In this document: piece after piece, positions 50,906 to 61,468 of the stretch
Layout: every line of letters starts with the position of its first letter
How positions within the stretch are numbered: the first letter of the stretch is position 1
From: Xanthomonas cucurbitae
GTDB taxonomy: Bacteria > Pseudomonadota > Gammaproteobacteria > Xanthomonadales > Xanthomonadaceae
DNA: 64,000 bases
Direction of reading: 5' to 3'
Assembly (NCBI RefSeq): GCF_002939885.1
Contig: NZ_MDED01000025.1
Coordinates: forward strand, 1-64,000
Position numbers and translations under genes: made by a program
The notes under the pieces: generated by a model
The model's input: only the letters and a program-made list of their open reading frames with translations
What the model was told of the DNA's origin: nothing
Databases searched by the model: none

Positions 50906-51400
50906 TCAGGCGGCGAGGATCTTGTTCCACTCCGCGACACGGTCGGCCTTGGCGGCCAGCACGGCGTCGGTATCGCCTTCGATGGTCAGCGTGTTGATGG
51001 TGTCGCCCTGGGCAACGCTGTCCACCACGTCCAGGCCCTGGGTGACCTTGCCGAACACGGTGTGCTTGCCGTCCAGCCACGGGGTGGCGGTGTGGGTGAT
51101 GAAGAACTGGCTGCCATTGGTGTTGGGGCCGGCGTTGGCCATGGACAGCACGCCGCGCTCGTGACCGACACCATTGTTGGCCTCGTCTTCGAAGCGGTAG
51201 CCCGGGCCGCCGCGGCCGGAACCTTCCGGGCAACCGCCCTGGATCATGAAGTCAGCGATCACGCGGTGGAAGCTCAGGCCGTTGTAGAAGCCGCGCTTGG
51301 CCAGGTTGACGAAGTTGGCAACCGTCAGCGGCGCTTTCTCCGGGTACAGCTCGACGACGATGGGGCCGCGGGAGGTATCGAAAGTGGCGATCAGGGACAT
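50906..51400 (-). CDS. ppiB: Cytoplasmic peptidyl-prolyl cis-trans isomerase (cyclophilin)
   Basis: A 164-residue cyclophilin without a signal peptide. Catalytic blocks are [22 protein letters not shown] (Arg in FHRV), [17 protein letters not shown] and [14 protein letters not shown]. It speeds proline isomerisation during folding. It matches E. coli PpiB (164 residues) in size. Monocistronic, with its own hairpin. The name ppiB is by length and cytoplasmic location. Confidence 0.92.
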   Translation of the reverse strand: MSLIATFDTSRGPIVVELYPEKAPLTVANFVNLAKRGFYNGLSFHRVIADFMIQGGCPEGSGRGGPGYRFEDEANNGVGHERGVLSMANAGPNTNGSQFFITHTATPWLDGKHTVFGKVTQGLDVVDSVAQGDTINTLTIEGDTDAVLAAKADRVAEWNKILAA

Positions 51401-51643
51401 GGAAATCCTTGCAGGTTCTGGGGAATCAACAGCCCATTAGGATACACCCGCGCACGCGCCCGGCTGCGCGGCTACGACCATGGTCCAAGCGTCTCGCCCG
51501 CCTCGTCGTCGCCTGTCTTCACGCTGCCTGAATGGGCGATCCGGGACGGCATTGGGCACTCCGCCACGGCAGTGCCACGAAACCGCTATAATATTCGGCT
51601 TACCTCATCTCATAGACTGGCGCCAGACAGGGGCCTTTTCCGC

Positions 51644-53473
51644 ATGTCCATTGAAAAACTCCGCAATATCGCCATCGTCGCGCACGTCGACCACGGCAAG
51701 ACTACCCTCGTCGACTGCCTGCTGAAGCAGTCCGGCACCCTGTCCGAACGCACCGTCCTCGCTGAGCGCGTGATGGACAGCAACGATCAGGAAAAGGAAC
51801 GTGGCATCACGATCCTGGCCAAGAACACCGCCATCACCTGGCAGGGCAACCGCATCAACATCGTCGACACCCCTGGACACGCCGACTTCGGTGGCGAAGT
51901 CGAGCGCGTGCTGTCGATGGTGGATTCGGTGCTGATCCTGGTCGACGCGATGGACGGCCCGATGCCGCAGACCCGCTTCGTGACCCAGAAAGCCTTCGCG
52001 ATGGGCTTCAAGCCGATCGTGGTGGTCAACAAGATCGACCGCCCGGGCGCACGCCCGGACTGGGTGATCGACCAGGTGTTCGACCTGTTCGACAAGCTCG
52101 GCGCCACCGACGAGCAGCTGGACTTCCCGATCGTCTACACCTCGGCGTTAAACGGCTACGCCAGCCTGGATTCGAGCGTGCGCGACGGCGACATGACCCC
52201 GCTGTACGAAGCGATCATGCAGCACGTCTCGGCACCGGACGTCGATCCGGACGGCCCGTTCCAGATGCGCATCAGCCAGCTGGACTACAACAACTTCGTC
52301 GGCGTGATCGGCATCGGCCGCATCCAGCGCGGCGTGCTGAAGAAGAACATGCCGGTCAGCGTGATCGACCGTGAAGGCAAGAAGCGCCAGGGCAAGGTGC
52401 TGCAGGTGCTGGGCTTCCTGGGCCTGGAGCGCATCGAGCAGGACACCGCCGAAGCCGGCGACATCGTCGCCATCTCCGGCGTGGCCGAGCTGACCATTTC
52501 CGACACCGTGTGCGCCCTCGACACCCCGGAAGCGCTGCCGGCGCTGACCGTGGACGAACCCACCATCTCGATGACCTTCCAGGTCAACAACTCGCCGTTC
52601 GCCGGCAATAAGGACCTGTCTGGCGGCAAGTTCCTGACCAGCCGCCAGCTGCGCGACCGTCTGGACCGCGAGAAGGTGCACAACGTGGCACTGAAGGTCG
52701 AGGAAGGCTCCGACGCCGACAAGTTCCTGGTCTCCGGCCGTGGCGAACTGCATCTGTCGGTGCTGATCGAAAACATGCGCCGTGAAGGCTACGAGCTGGC
52801 CGTGTCGCGCCCGGAAGTCATCATCAAGGAAATCGACGGCAAGCAGATGGAGCCGATCGAACAGCTGGTGGTGGACATCGAAGAACAGCACCAGGGCGGC
52901 GTGATGGAAAAGCTGGGCACCCGCAAGGGCCAGCTGAAGAACATGGAGCCGGATGGCAAGGGCCGCGTGCGCCTGGACTACATGATCCCGGCGCGTGGCC
53001 TGATCGGCTTCCAGAACGAGTTCCGCACCCTGACCCAGGGCTCGGGCCTGCTGTTCCATGTGTTCGACCATTACGGCCCGAAGGAACAGGGCGCCATCGC
53101 CAAGCGCCAGAACGGCGTGATGATTGCCAATGCACCGGGCGCAACCCCGGCCTATGCACTGGGGCCGCTGGAAGAGCGTGGCCGCCTGTTCGCCGCCGAA
53201 GGCGACAACGTGTACGAAGGCCAGCTGATCGGTATCCACTCCAAGGATAACGATCTGACCGTCAACGCGATCAAGACCAAGCCGCTGACCAACATGCGCG
53301 CCTCGGGCAAGGACGATGCGATCAAGCTGACCCCGGCGATCAAGTACACGCTGGAACAGGCACTGGACTTCATCGAGGACGACGAGCTGGTGGAAGTCAC
53401 CCCGAAGGAAATCCGCCTGCGCAAGAAGTTCCTGACCGAAAGCGACCGTAAGCGCGCGGGCCGTTCCGGCTAA
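51644..53473 (+). CDS. typA: Ribosome-binding GTPase TypA/BipA
   Basis: A 609-residue translational GTPase starting at ATG 51644; in-frame sequence upstream overlaps other genes and lacks a start. G motifs are [10 protein letters not shown] (13-22), [14 protein letters not shown] and [15 protein letters not shown]-like domains III and V follow, and the BipA-specific C-terminal domain contains [25 protein letters not shown]. It acts in 50S assembly and stress or low-temperature translation. A short membrane-protein gene begins 18 bases after the stop. Confidence 0.96.
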   Translation: MSIEKLRNIAIVAHVDHGKTTLVDCLLKQSGTLSERTVLAERVMDSNDQEKERGITILAKNTAITWQGNRINIVDTPGHADFGGEVERVLSMVDSVLILVDAMDGPMPQTRFVTQKAFAMGFKPIVVVNKIDRPGARPDWVIDQVFDLFDKLGATDEQLDFPIVYTSALNGYASLDSSVRDGDMTPLYEAIMQHVSAPDVDPDGPFQMRISQLDYNNFVGVIGIGRIQRGVLKKNMPVSVIDREGKKRQGKVLQVLGFLGLERIEQDTAEAGDIVAISGVAELTISDTVCALDTPEALPALTVDEPTISMTFQVNNSPFAGNKDLSGGKFLTSRQLRDRLDREKVHNVALKVEEGSDADKFLVSGRGELHLSVLIENMRREGYELAVSRPEVIIKEIDGKQMEPIEQLVVDIEEQHQGGVMEKLGTRKGQLKNMEPDGKGRVRLDYMIPARGLIGFQNEFRTLTQGSGLLFHVFDHYGPKEQGAIAKRQNGVMIANAPGATPAYALGPLEERGRLFAAEGDNVYEGQLIGIHSKDNDLTVNAIKTKPLTNMRASGKDDAIKLTPAIKYTLEQALDFIEDDELVEVTPKEIRLRKKFLTESDRKRAGRSG

Positions 53474-53491
53474 GCCCCGGCGTCCACGCTC

Positions 53492-53959
53492 ATGCAGCGC
53501 AAGCCCTACAGCCCGGATCCGCGTGCGCATCCGGGCCTACACGCGATCGCCTTGCTGGAGGCGACCAAGGGCGTGCTTGCACTGTTGGCGGCGACGGGCC
53601 TGGAAATTCTGGGCCCGCTCCCGCTGCAGCATGCGGTGCGTACGTTGATCCACCGGTTCAATCTGGATCCCGACCACGGCGCCCTGCCGTCGTTGCTCAA
53701 GACCATCAGCCCCGATGCGGTGCATCTGGCCGCTGCCGCCATGCTGGGCTACGGCCTGCTGCATGTGGTGGAAGCCTGGGGCCTGTGGCGCGCCAAGGCC
53801 TGGGCCTCGTTGCTGGGCTGCCTGTCGGCGGCCATCTATCTACCCTTCGATATCTACGCCATCGTCCGCCATCCCGGCTGGACGGCCTGGGCGGTGCTGG
53901 CGGTCAATCTGATCGTGGTCGGCGTGCTGGCACGCGACCTGGTCCGGCGTCGCCGCTGA
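53492..53959 (+). CDS. DUF2127 membrane protein
   Basis: A 155-residue protein with four hydrophobic helices. GLHAIALLEATKGVLALLAATGLE near the start and GYGLLHVVEAWGLWRAKAWASLLG in the middle are the hallmarks of DUF2127 proteins. The C-terminus is basic (ARDLVRRRR). Function of the family is unknown. It starts 18 bases after typA and is probably read from the same transcript, though a functional link is not evident. Confidence 0.82.
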   Translation: MQRKPYSPDPRAHPGLHAIALLEATKGVLALLAATGLEILGPLPLQHAVRTLIHRFNLDPDHGALPSLLKTISPDAVHLAAAAMLGYGLLHVVEAWGLWRAKAWASLLGCLSAAIYLPFDIYAIVRHPGWTAWAVLAVNLIVVGVLARDLVRRRR

Positions 53960-54050
53960 TCCCCCCTGCCCGTCCATCTGGACGTGGCCATCCGTTGTCA
54001 CCCCGCTCCTGCGCCGTTAGCCTGCGCAGACTTCCCGGGAGCCAGCGCCG

Positions 54051-55697
54051 ATGCGATCCACCACCTTGTCCTTTGCCTTGCTGCTGGCGCTGTGCGGCTG
54101 TGCGCATGCCGACGCGCCGACACGCCATGGGCCCGCCACCGCCGCCGGCGCCGAACCGCTCGATCTGGTCGAGGCCGATGTGGCCGGCCTGCAGGCACGC
54201 ATGCAGGCCGGCACTACCACCAGCCTCGAACTGACCCGCGCCTACCTGCAACGCATCGCCAGCATCGACCGCGCCGGCCCGCAGCTCAACGCGGTGATCG
54301 AACGCAATCCACAGGCCGAGGCCGACGCGCGCGCATTGGATGCAGAACGCCGCGCCGGGCACACCCGCGGGCCACTGCATGGCATCCCGGTGCTGCTCAA
54401 GGACAACATCGATGCCGTGCCCATGGTCAACAGCGCCGGCTCGCTGGCGCTGGCCGATTTCAAACCCACGCGCGATGCCTTTCTGGTGCAGCGCCTGCGC
54501 GCGGCCGGCGCAGTGATCCTGGGCAAGACCAACCTGAGCGAGTGGGCCAACTTCCGCTCCACCCAGTCCAGCTCCGGCTGGAGTGCCCGTGGCGGGCTGA
54601 CCCGCAATCCCTACGCGCTCGACCGCAACCCGTGTGGCTCCAGCGCTGGCACCGGTGCGGCAATCGCTGCCAGCCTGGCCACGGTGGGGATCGGCACCGA
54701 AACCGACGGCAGCATCACCTGCCCGGCCTCGGTCAACGGCCTGGTGGGGCTCAAGCCGACGGTGGGCCTGGTCAGCCGCGACGGCATCATCCCGATTTCG
54801 GCCAGCCAGGACACCGCCGGGCCGATGACGCGCAGCGTGGCCGATGCCGCCGCCGTGTTGCAGGCGATCGCCGCGCCCGATCCGCAGGACCCGGCCACCG
54901 GCACGGCGCCCGCCACGCGCGTCGACTATCCCGCGCACCTGAAAGCCGACGGCCTGCGCGGCGCGCGCCTGGGTCTGTTGCGCAATCGGCTACGCGAAGA
55001 CCCCGCCATCGCCGCCACGCTGGACCGCGCCGTGCAGACGCTGCGTGCGGCCGGCGCCACCGTGATCGAAACCCGCCTGGCCACCGATGGCAAGTGGGAT
55101 ACCGATGAGCAGACGGTCTTGTTGGTCGAATTCAAGGCGGGCCTGAACGCGTATCTGCGCAGCCACAACGCACCGGTGGCGAACCTGGAACAACTGATTG
55201 CCTTCAATCGCAACCATGCGCAGCGCCAGATGCCGTACTTCGGGCAGGAGCTGTTCGAACAAGCGCAGGCCGCACGCGGTCTCGACGATCCGGGCTATCT
55301 GAGCGCGCGCGCCAACGCCAGACGGCTGGCCGGGCCGGAAGGCATCGATGCGACGCTGCTGGCAGATCGTCTGGATGCCTTGATCGTCCCGACCACCGGC
55401 CCCGCCTGGGTCACCACGCTCGGCAAGGGGGATACCTTTCCCGGTGCCGGCTATGGCGCCGCTGCAGTGGCCGGCTATCCAAGCCTGAGCGTGCCGATGG
55501 GCCAGACCCGAGGCCTGCCGCTGGGTTTGTTGTTCATGGGCACCGCATGGAGCGAGCCACGCCTGATCGAGCTGGCGTACGCGTACGAACAACGTAGCCA
55601 TGCGCGCTTCGCACCCGGCTACGCGCCGAGTGCGCGCGCTGCACCGGATGCGGCGCCAGCCCCGCCCAAGCGTGATGAATCAGCTGGCAAGCGGTAG
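54051..55697 (+). CDS. Exported amidase (amidase-signature lipoprotein)
   Basis: A 548-residue amidase-signature enzyme with a lipoprotein-type signal (LSFALLLALCGC, probable lipidated Cys17). The catalytic triad is Lys117 in PVLLKDNID, cis-Ser198 in NPCGSSAGTGA and nucleophile Ser221 in GTETDGSITCPA. A Pro/Ala/Lys-rich tail of about 25 residues ends the protein. Amidases of this class hydrolyse aliphatic or aryl amides; export argues against GatA function and suggests extracytoplasmic amide or peptide-amide hydrolysis. Lipid attachment is a prediction. Confidence 0.87.
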   Translation: MRSTTLSFALLLALCGCAHADAPTRHGPATAAGAEPLDLVEADVAGLQARMQAGTTTSLELTRAYLQRIASIDRAGPQLNAVIERNPQAEADARALDAERRAGHTRGPLHGIPVLLKDNIDAVPMVNSAGSLALADFKPTRDAFLVQRLRAAGAVILGKTNLSEWANFRSTQSSSGWSARGGLTRNPYALDRNPCGSSAGTGAAIAASLATVGIGTETDGSITCPASVNGLVGLKPTVGLVSRDGIIPISASQDTAGPMTRSVADAAAVLQAIAAPDPQDPATGTAPATRVDYPAHLKADGLRGARLGLLRNRLREDPAIAATLDRAVQTLRAAGATVIETRLATDGKWDTDEQTVLLVEFKAGLNAYLRSHNAPVANLEQLIAFNRNHAQRQMPYFGQELFEQAQAARGLDDPGYLSARANARRLAGPEGIDATLLADRLDALIVPTTGPAWVTTLGKGDTFPGAGYGAAAVAGYPSLSVPMGQTRGLPLGLLFMGTAWSEPRLIELAYAYEQRSHARFAPGYAPSARAAPDAAPAPPKRDESAGKR

Positions 55698-55849
55698 CCG
55701 ACGACCGGCTGACATCCGGCATTGCCCGTAGCGCGTGCAGGCGCCGATGGTGCCTGCACGCACGTCGGCACCGTCGCCGGCGCGGCGTACAGCGACACCG
55801 GCCGTACACCTTCGACTCCCACAGCAGGCAGAAGGCAGCAGTCGACGCA

Positions 55850-56977
55850 CTACACCAGCGCCGCCGGCTCGCCGTCTTCGGCGCCCGGCGAACGCACGCC
55901 ATCCGGCGCGATCGGCGCGGCGGCGCGCGAGGCCGGCTGTTCCTGCGCGGCGATCTCGGCGCGCATCCTGGGCAGCGCATACGGATGCTCGCGGGTCAGG
56001 AAGTCGATCATCCGCTCGCGCACCAGGCAACGCAGATCGAAGGCGTCGCCGGAATTGCGCGCACTCACCAGCAGGCGGACCTGGATGGTGTTGTCGCTGG
56101 TATCGGTGATCTGCGTGACGCACACGCGCCCATCCCACAGCGTCTCGCTCCGGCAGATGCGCTCCAGCTCCGCGCGCACTGCCGCAATCGGCGTACGGTA
56201 ATCCAGCCACAGGAACGCGGTGCCCAGCAGATCCGCACTGGCGCGTGTCCAGTTCTGGAACGGATTTTCGATGAACCAGGTGAGCGGCACCACCATGCGT
56301 CGTTCGTCCCAGATCCGCACCACCACATACGAGCTGCCGATCTCCTCGATGCGGCCCCACTCGCCTTCCACGATCACCACGTCATCCAGTCGGATCGGCT
56401 GGGTCAACGCGATCTGCAGACCGGCAATCAGGTTACCGAACACCGGCTTGGCCGCGATGCCCGCCACCAGGCCAATGATGCCGGCCGAGGCCAGCAGGGT
56501 CTTGCCGATCTGGCGCACCTGCTCAAACCCCAGCAGCACCACCGAGAGACCGAGCAGGATCACCGCACCCATCACTACCCGGCTCAGCACCCGGGTCTGG
56601 GTCTGGATGCGACGGGCGGTGAGATTGTCCGACACCTCGATCGGGTTGCTGCGCAGGATTGCCGCTTCGCCAGCGGCCACCGCGCGTACCAGCAACCACG
56701 TCACGCAGCCGACGATGCCCACATGCAGCAGGTGCTGCACCGCTGCCAACGCCTTGCCGGTCAGCGGCGTGGCCTCGGTGGCAATCCCCAGGAACAGCAA
56801 TGGCAGGATGAAGGCCGCAGGCAAGGCAACCACGCGAATGATGCGCGCGCGCCGGTAATCGCGGCCCTGCATGCGGCGGAACAACCACAGCATCAGCGAC
56901 CAGATGACGGCACCGGCCAGCAGCGCGGCACCCAAGGGAATTGCGTATTCGCGGATGACGTTCCAATCGGCAGTCAA
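55850..56977 (-). CDS. MscS-family mechanosensitive ion channel
   Basis: A 375-residue channel. TTG 56977 is taken as the start because AGGAGG stands 6 bases upstream; other in-frame starts lack this. Four to five membrane helices occupy the first 200 residues. The pore helix is ASAGIIGLVAGIAAKPVFGNLIAGLQIAL, then the beta domain QPIRLDDVVIVEGEWGRIEEIGSSYVVVRIWDERRMVVP. The C-terminal tail is Ala/Pro-rich. It opens under hypo-osmotic shock. Monocistronic, convergent with the amidase gene. Confidence 0.92.
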   Translation of the reverse strand: MTADWNVIREYAIPLGAALLAGAVIWSLMLWLFRRMQGRDYRRARIIRVVALPAAFILPLLFLGIATEATPLTGKALAAVQHLLHVGIVGCVTWLLVRAVAAGEAAILRSNPIEVSDNLTARRIQTQTRVLSRVVMGAVILLGLSVVLLGFEQVRQIGKTLLASAGIIGLVAGIAAKPVFGNLIAGLQIALTQPIRLDDVVIVEGEWGRIEEIGSSYVVVRIWDERRMVVPLTWFIENPFQNWTRASADLLGTAFLWLDYRTPIAAVRAELERICRSETLWDGRVCVTQITDTSDNTIQVRLLVSARNSGDAFDLRCLVRERMIDFLTREHPYALPRMRAEIAAQEQPASRAAAPIAPDGVRSPGAEDGEPAALV

Positions 56978-57062
56978 ACCGTTCCTCCTGTGGGGGGAAA
57001 GAGGGATGGCTGCAAGAGCATGCCGCAAGCGGCATGAGCATCACGTCATGCACACGGCCCGG

Positions 57063-58460
57063 TCAGCTCCCCAGCGGCTGCGATGCGGCCTGTTGCTGCT
57101 TGCGCACGATCGCCATCGCGATCTCCAGCGACTGCTCGTAGTTCAATCGCGGATCCACGCTGGAGCGGTAGGCGCGTTCCAGATCGCGCTCGGTCAGCTC
57201 GCGCGCACCACCGGTGCACTCGGTGACATCCTCGCCGGTGAGCTCCAGATGCACGCCACCCAGTCGCGTACCGGCGGCCGCATGCAGGTCTAAGGAGGTT
57301 TCCACCTCGCTGCGGATATTGTCGAAACGCCGGGTTTTATAGCCGTTGCCGGTACTTTCGGTATTGCCGTGCATCGCATCGCAGACCCACAGTACCCGGC
57401 GCCCGTCACGCTTGACCGCATCCAGCAGCGGCGGCAACTTCTCGGCGATCTGCGCCGCGCCCATGCGGTGGATGAAACTCAACCGCCCGGGTTCGTCTTC
57501 CGGATTGAGCACATCGATCAGCCGCAGCAATTGGTCCGGCTGCACCGACGGGCCGACCTTGATCGCGATCGGGTTACGCACACCGCGCAGGTACTCCACA
57601 TGTGCGCCGTCCAGCGCCGCCGTGCGCATGCCGATCCACGGGTAGTGCGTACTGAGGTTGAACCAGCCCCACTGGCGCGGCACCTGCCGGGTCAACCCTT
57701 CCTCGTAGGGCAGCAGCAATGCCTCGTGCGAGGTGTAGAAATCGATCCGGTTGAGGTTGTACACCTCCGCCCCGGATAGGGTTTCCATGAAGCGCACGGC
57801 ATCGCCGATCGAGGACACCATCTTCTGGTAGTCCGCCGCCAACGGCGAATAGCCCACCCAGTCCAGATTCCAGTACTCCGGGTGATGCAGGTCGGCAAAG
57901 CCGCCATCGATCAGGGCGCGCACGAAATTCATCGTCATCGCCGAGCGCGAATGCGCGGTAATCATGCGGCGCGGATCGGGCACGCGCGCGGCCTGCGTAA
58001 ACGCCGGCGCATTGATGACATCGCCGCGATAACTCGGCAGGCTCACCCCGTCGCGGGTCTCGGTGTCGGCCGAACGCGGCTTGGCGTACTGCCCGGCAAA
58101 GCGTCCGACCCGCACCACCGGCAGGCGCAGGCCATGCACCAGCACCAGGCTCATCTGCAGCAGCACCTTCAGGCGGTTGGAGATGGTGCCCGATTCGCAA
58201 TCGCTGAAATTCTCCGCGCAATCGCCGCCCTGCAGCAGGAAGCGCTTGCCTTCCTGCGCCTCGGCCAGCTGACGCTTGAGCGCAAAGATCTCCCACGAGG
58301 TCACCAGCGGCGGCAGCTGCCGCAGCTCGTCCACGGCCGCCTGCAAGGCATCCGGGTCCGGATAGACCGGCAACTGCAATGCCGGTCGATCGCGCCAGCT
58401 GGCGGGCGCCCACGACGAGGTTGCAGAATCGGAAACGGTAGCGGGCGTGGAAGGATTCAT
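57063..58460 (-). CDS. Class II (plant-type) DAHP synthase
   Basis: A 465-residue 3-deoxy-7-phosphoheptulonate synthase, first step of the shikimate pathway (phosphoenolpyruvate plus erythrose 4-phosphate). Start ATG 58460 has AGGAG 9 bases upstream. Class II motifs are FLLQGGDCAENFSDC, VRVGRFAGQYAKPRS, TSHEALLLPYEEGLTR, WVCDAMHGNT and GGVHLELTGEDVTECTGG. It is unrelated in sequence to E. coli AroF/G/H. The length equals plant and pseudomonad class II enzymes. Single gene, divergent from a TonB receptor. Confidence 0.94.
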   Translation of the reverse strand: MNPSTPATVSDSATSSWAPASWRDRPALQLPVYPDPDALQAAVDELRQLPPLVTSWEIFALKRQLAEAQEGKRFLLQGGDCAENFSDCESGTISNRLKVLLQMSLVLVHGLRLPVVRVGRFAGQYAKPRSADTETRDGVSLPSYRGDVINAPAFTQAARVPDPRRMITAHSRSAMTMNFVRALIDGGFADLHHPEYWNLDWVGYSPLAADYQKMVSSIGDAVRFMETLSGAEVYNLNRIDFYTSHEALLLPYEEGLTRQVPRQWGWFNLSTHYPWIGMRTAALDGAHVEYLRGVRNPIAIKVGPSVQPDQLLRLIDVLNPEDEPGRLSFIHRMGAAQIAEKLPPLLDAVKRDGRRVLWVCDAMHGNTESTGNGYKTRRFDNIRSEVETSLDLHAAAGTRLGGVHLELTGEDVTECTGGARELTERDLERAYRSSVDPRLNYEQSLEIAMAIVRKQQQAASQPLGS

Positions 58461-58646
58461 CGACAAAGCTCCTGGACAGCCCGTGATGGTCGCAGAGCAG
58501 GCGCGCCACGCAAAGCGTTCCCTGCCATGAGCAAGGCCCGCCGTGGTCGATCATCCCCATGCCAGCAGCGGACGCGACTGAATGGCGAACAACGCGCAGC
58601 GGCAAGCATGACTTCCGGCCTAGGCCAGCACCCGCCGGCAGGCGGA

Positions 58647-58663
58647 GTGTTATGCAATAACAC
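58647..58663. promoter_or_regulatory. Zur-box-like dyad before the TonB receptor
   Basis: GTGTTATGCAATAACAC is a perfect 7+7 palindrome with a 3-base centre. It fits the proteobacterial zinc-uptake-regulator pattern RTGTTATnnnATAACAY. It ends 30 bases before the receptor start, where bound repressor would block transcription. Confidence 0.62.
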
Positions 58664-58693
58664 CTTCCCGCCCACCCAGTGCTGCGACTTGCC

Positions 58694-60820
58694 ATGACCC
58701 CTCGCCTTCTCACCGCCGCAATCGTCTCCATCCTGTTGTCGTCCGCCACCGGCGCGGTACTGGCCGCCGATGCCTTCCCCCAGCAGACCACCGAGCTGGA
58801 CACCGTCAATGTCACCGCCAAGCTCGAAGCGGCGCGCAACGCCTTGTCGCCGGACATCGGCAGCAGTCAGTTCGTCATCACCGCCGACGACATCGACCGT
58901 CTGCCACTAGGCGCCTCCACGCCACTCAACCAGGTGCTGCTGCAGGCACCGGGCGTGGTGCAGGATTCGTATGGCGGCATCCATGTCCGTGGCGACCATG
59001 CCAACCTGCAGTACCGCATCAACGGCGTGATGCTGCCCGAGTCCATCTCCGGCTTCGGCCAGAGCCTGGAACCGCGCATCATCAAGAACCTCAAGCTGCT
59101 CAATGGCGCACTGCCGGCGCAGTTCGGCGACCGCACCGCCGCCGTGGTCGACATCACCACCAAAAATGGCGCCGAACTGGGCAATGGCGGCAGCGTTGGC
59201 ATCACCGGCGGTTCCTACGACACGGTCAACCCGAATGCATCGCTCTGGGGCAGCAGTGGGCGCTGGAGCTGGTTTGTCACCGGCGACTACGAGCAGAACA
59301 CGCACGGCCTGGAGAACCCGACCGATACCCGCTCGCCGGAGCACGACAAGACCCATCAAGGCAAAGGCTTTGCCGACCTGAGCTATCTGGTTAACGAGGA
59401 CACCCGCCTCAGCCTGCTGGTCGGCTATGCCAACAACCGCTTCCAGATTCCCAACAATCCCGAGCAGACCCCAACGTTCGATTACCTGGGCACGACCGAC
59501 TTCGACTCATCCCGTCTGAGGGAAAACCAGCGCGAGAACACCCGGTTTGGCACCTTGGCACTCCAGGGCACGCTCGGCGAAACCAACTATCAACTCTCCG
59601 CCGGCCAGCGCTACAGCAGCGTGGCCTTCTCGCCCGATGTCGCTGGAGATCTGATCTTCAATGGCGTCGCTTCACAGGTGAACCGCAGCAATCGCGCAAA
59701 CACCGTGCAAGCCGACTTCTCCACCCCCTGGGGCGGTTCGCACACCTTGCGTTATGGCCTGTACGGCAATTTCGAACACGCCATCGCCAGCAACGACTCC
59801 TTTGCTTTCCCGGCCGATGCCGATGGCAACCAGAGCAGCAACGTGCCGCTGTTCATTCCGGACGGCAGCCGCTTCCATGCCAGTACCTATGCACTCTATC
59901 TGCAGGACGAGTGGAAGATCGGCGACGACTGGATCGTCAACTACGGCGTACGCGGTGACCGTTATAAGGCCTTCGGCGCCACAGAAGGCCAGCTCAGCCC
60001 ACGCCTGGGTGTGGTCTGGAAAGCCAGCGAGAGCACCACTGTGCACGCCGGCTATGCGCGCTATTTCACCCCCCCGGCCAGCGAGCTGATCTCCACCAGC
60101 GATATCGCCTTGTACGACGGCACCACCAACCAGCAATCCACCGGCGGCGGCCCCACCACGCCGCTGAGCGAGCGCAGCAACTACTACGATCTGGGCATCT
60201 CGCAAATGGTGGGCGATCACCTGACGCTGGGTCTGGATACCTATTATCGCACCGCCGACCGCTTGCAGGACGAAGGCCAGTTCGGCGCCGCCTACGTCTA
60301 CTCCACCTTCAACTATCGCCAGGGCCGCATCCGCGGCACCGAGTTCAGCGCCGACTACAGCAACGGCCCGGTCACCGCCTATTTCAACCTGGCCTACAGC
60401 AAGGCGATGGGCAAGCAGGTCATGACCAGCTTGTACAACTTCGATCCAGATGCCTTGGCGTATGCATCCACCAACTGGATCCACCTGGACCACGACCAGA
60501 AACTGACCTCCTCCGGCGGCATTACCTACGCCATTGGTGACAGCAGCAGGGTGGGCGCGAACTACCTGTATGGCAGTGGCCTGCGCACCGATACCGACAC
60601 CGTGCCCAATGGCGGCGAGCTGCCCTCGTACTTCCAGCTCAATCTGAGCGCGGGACATGACTTCGCACTCAGCAGCACGCATCCACTGCACGCCCAGCTT
60701 GCCGTGCTCAATGCACTGGATCGCAGCTATCAACTGCGCGACGGCGGCGGCATCGGGGTGTTCGCGCCGCAATGGGCGCCGCGCCGCGGGGTCTATCTGA
60801 GCCTGCAACAGGACTTCTGA
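58694..60820 (+). CDS. TonB-dependent receptor, probably zinc-regulated
   Basis: A 708-residue outer-membrane receptor starting at ATG 58694. Signal peptide TPRLLTAAIVSILLSSATGAVLAA; TonB-box-like ELDTVNVTAK. The plug holds TPLNQVLLQAPGVVQDSYGG, HVRGDHANLQYRINGVMLPE and LKLLNGALPAQFGDRTAAVVDI. The barrel ends VYLSLQQDF. The Zur-type dyad at 58647-58663 suggests it takes up zinc or a zinc chelate, in the manner of ZnuD. There is no large His-rich loop like that of neisserial ZnuD, so ligand identity is inference. It has no adjacent transporter genes. Confidence 0.88.
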   Translation: MTPRLLTAAIVSILLSSATGAVLAADAFPQQTTELDTVNVTAKLEAARNALSPDIGSSQFVITADDIDRLPLGASTPLNQVLLQAPGVVQDSYGGIHVRGDHANLQYRINGVMLPESISGFGQSLEPRIIKNLKLLNGALPAQFGDRTAAVVDITTKNGAELGNGGSVGITGGSYDTVNPNASLWGSSGRWSWFVTGDYEQNTHGLENPTDTRSPEHDKTHQGKGFADLSYLVNEDTRLSLLVGYANNRFQIPNNPEQTPTFDYLGTTDFDSSRLRENQRENTRFGTLALQGTLGETNYQLSAGQRYSSVAFSPDVAGDLIFNGVASQVNRSNRANTVQADFSTPWGGSHTLRYGLYGNFEHAIASNDSFAFPADADGNQSSNVPLFIPDGSRFHASTYALYLQDEWKIGDDWIVNYGVRGDRYKAFGATEGQLSPRLGVVWKASESTTVHAGYARYFTPPASELISTSDIALYDGTTNQQSTGGGPTTPLSERSNYYDLGISQMVGDHLTLGLDTYYRTADRLQDEGQFGAAYVYSTFNYRQGRIRGTEFSADYSNGPVTAYFNLAYSKAMGKQVMTSLYNFDPDALAYASTNWIHLDHDQKLTSSGGITYAIGDSSRVGANYLYGSGLRTDTDTVPNGGELPSYFQLNLSAGHDFALSSTHPLHAQLAVLNALDRSYQLRDGGGIGVFAPQWAPRRGVYLSLQQDF

Positions 60821-60949
60821 CCACAACCGCAACCTCGCGGATGGAGCCGGCTGCCCCGGCTCCATCCGACTGCTGCACCAGCTGCGCACATCACCCTGAT
60901 CGGCCCCTCAAGCGCCGCCGCGCCAGGCACCACCACGATGCACCACCCG

Positions 60950-61468
60950 CTAGTGATGCACTGAAGTGCGACGTGCCTTGAAACCGGCGTACAGCGCCCA
61001 CAACGCCAGCATCACGAACCACACCATGCTCCACATCGGCATGCTCAGGCCCAGGAAGCGCCAGTCGATGTTGCCGCAGTCACCGGTGCCGGTCAGCACC
61101 GTGCGGAACACCTCGAACGGCCCCATCGTCTCGCTCAGAAAACTCAGCGGCGGGCCACACGAGGACATCATGTCCTTGGGCCGGATCTGCACCCAGACAT
61201 GCCGCGCGGCGATGCCCATGCCCACGCCGGCAGCGATGAAGCTCAACACGCCATAGACCTTGCGCCCGCCTGCGGCACGCGGCCCGTGCAGGGCACCGAG
61301 CAGGAACAACACTGCCAGCGCCGCAAACGCGATTCGCTGGAAAATGCACAGCGGGCAAGGCTCCAGCCCCAGATGCAGCTGCACGTAGATCGCGTAAGCC
61401 AGCAGTCCCGCACAGGCCAGAAAGCCCAGTAGAAACTGCGCCCGAAACCCCCAACGCAATGGATTCAT
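60950..61468 (-). CDS. dsbB: Disulfide bond formation protein DsbB
   Basis: A 172-residue inner-membrane protein with four helices. The quinone-linked pair is Cys38-Pro-Leu-Cys41 in EPCPLCIFQR, and the DsbA-oxidising pair is Cys104 (MSSCGPPL) with Cys131 (GTGDCGNIDW). It reoxidises DsbA using ubiquinone. Basic N- and C-termini fit a cytoplasmic location of both ends. Monocistronic. Confidence 0.95.
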   Translation of the reverse strand: MNPLRWGFRAQFLLGFLACAGLLAYAIYVQLHLGLEPCPLCIFQRIAFAALAVLFLLGALHGPRAAGGRKVYGVLSFIAAGVGMGIAARHVWVQIRPKDMMSSCGPPLSFLSETMGPFEVFRTVLTGTGDCGNIDWRFLGLSMPMWSMVWFVMLALWALYAGFKARRTSVHH

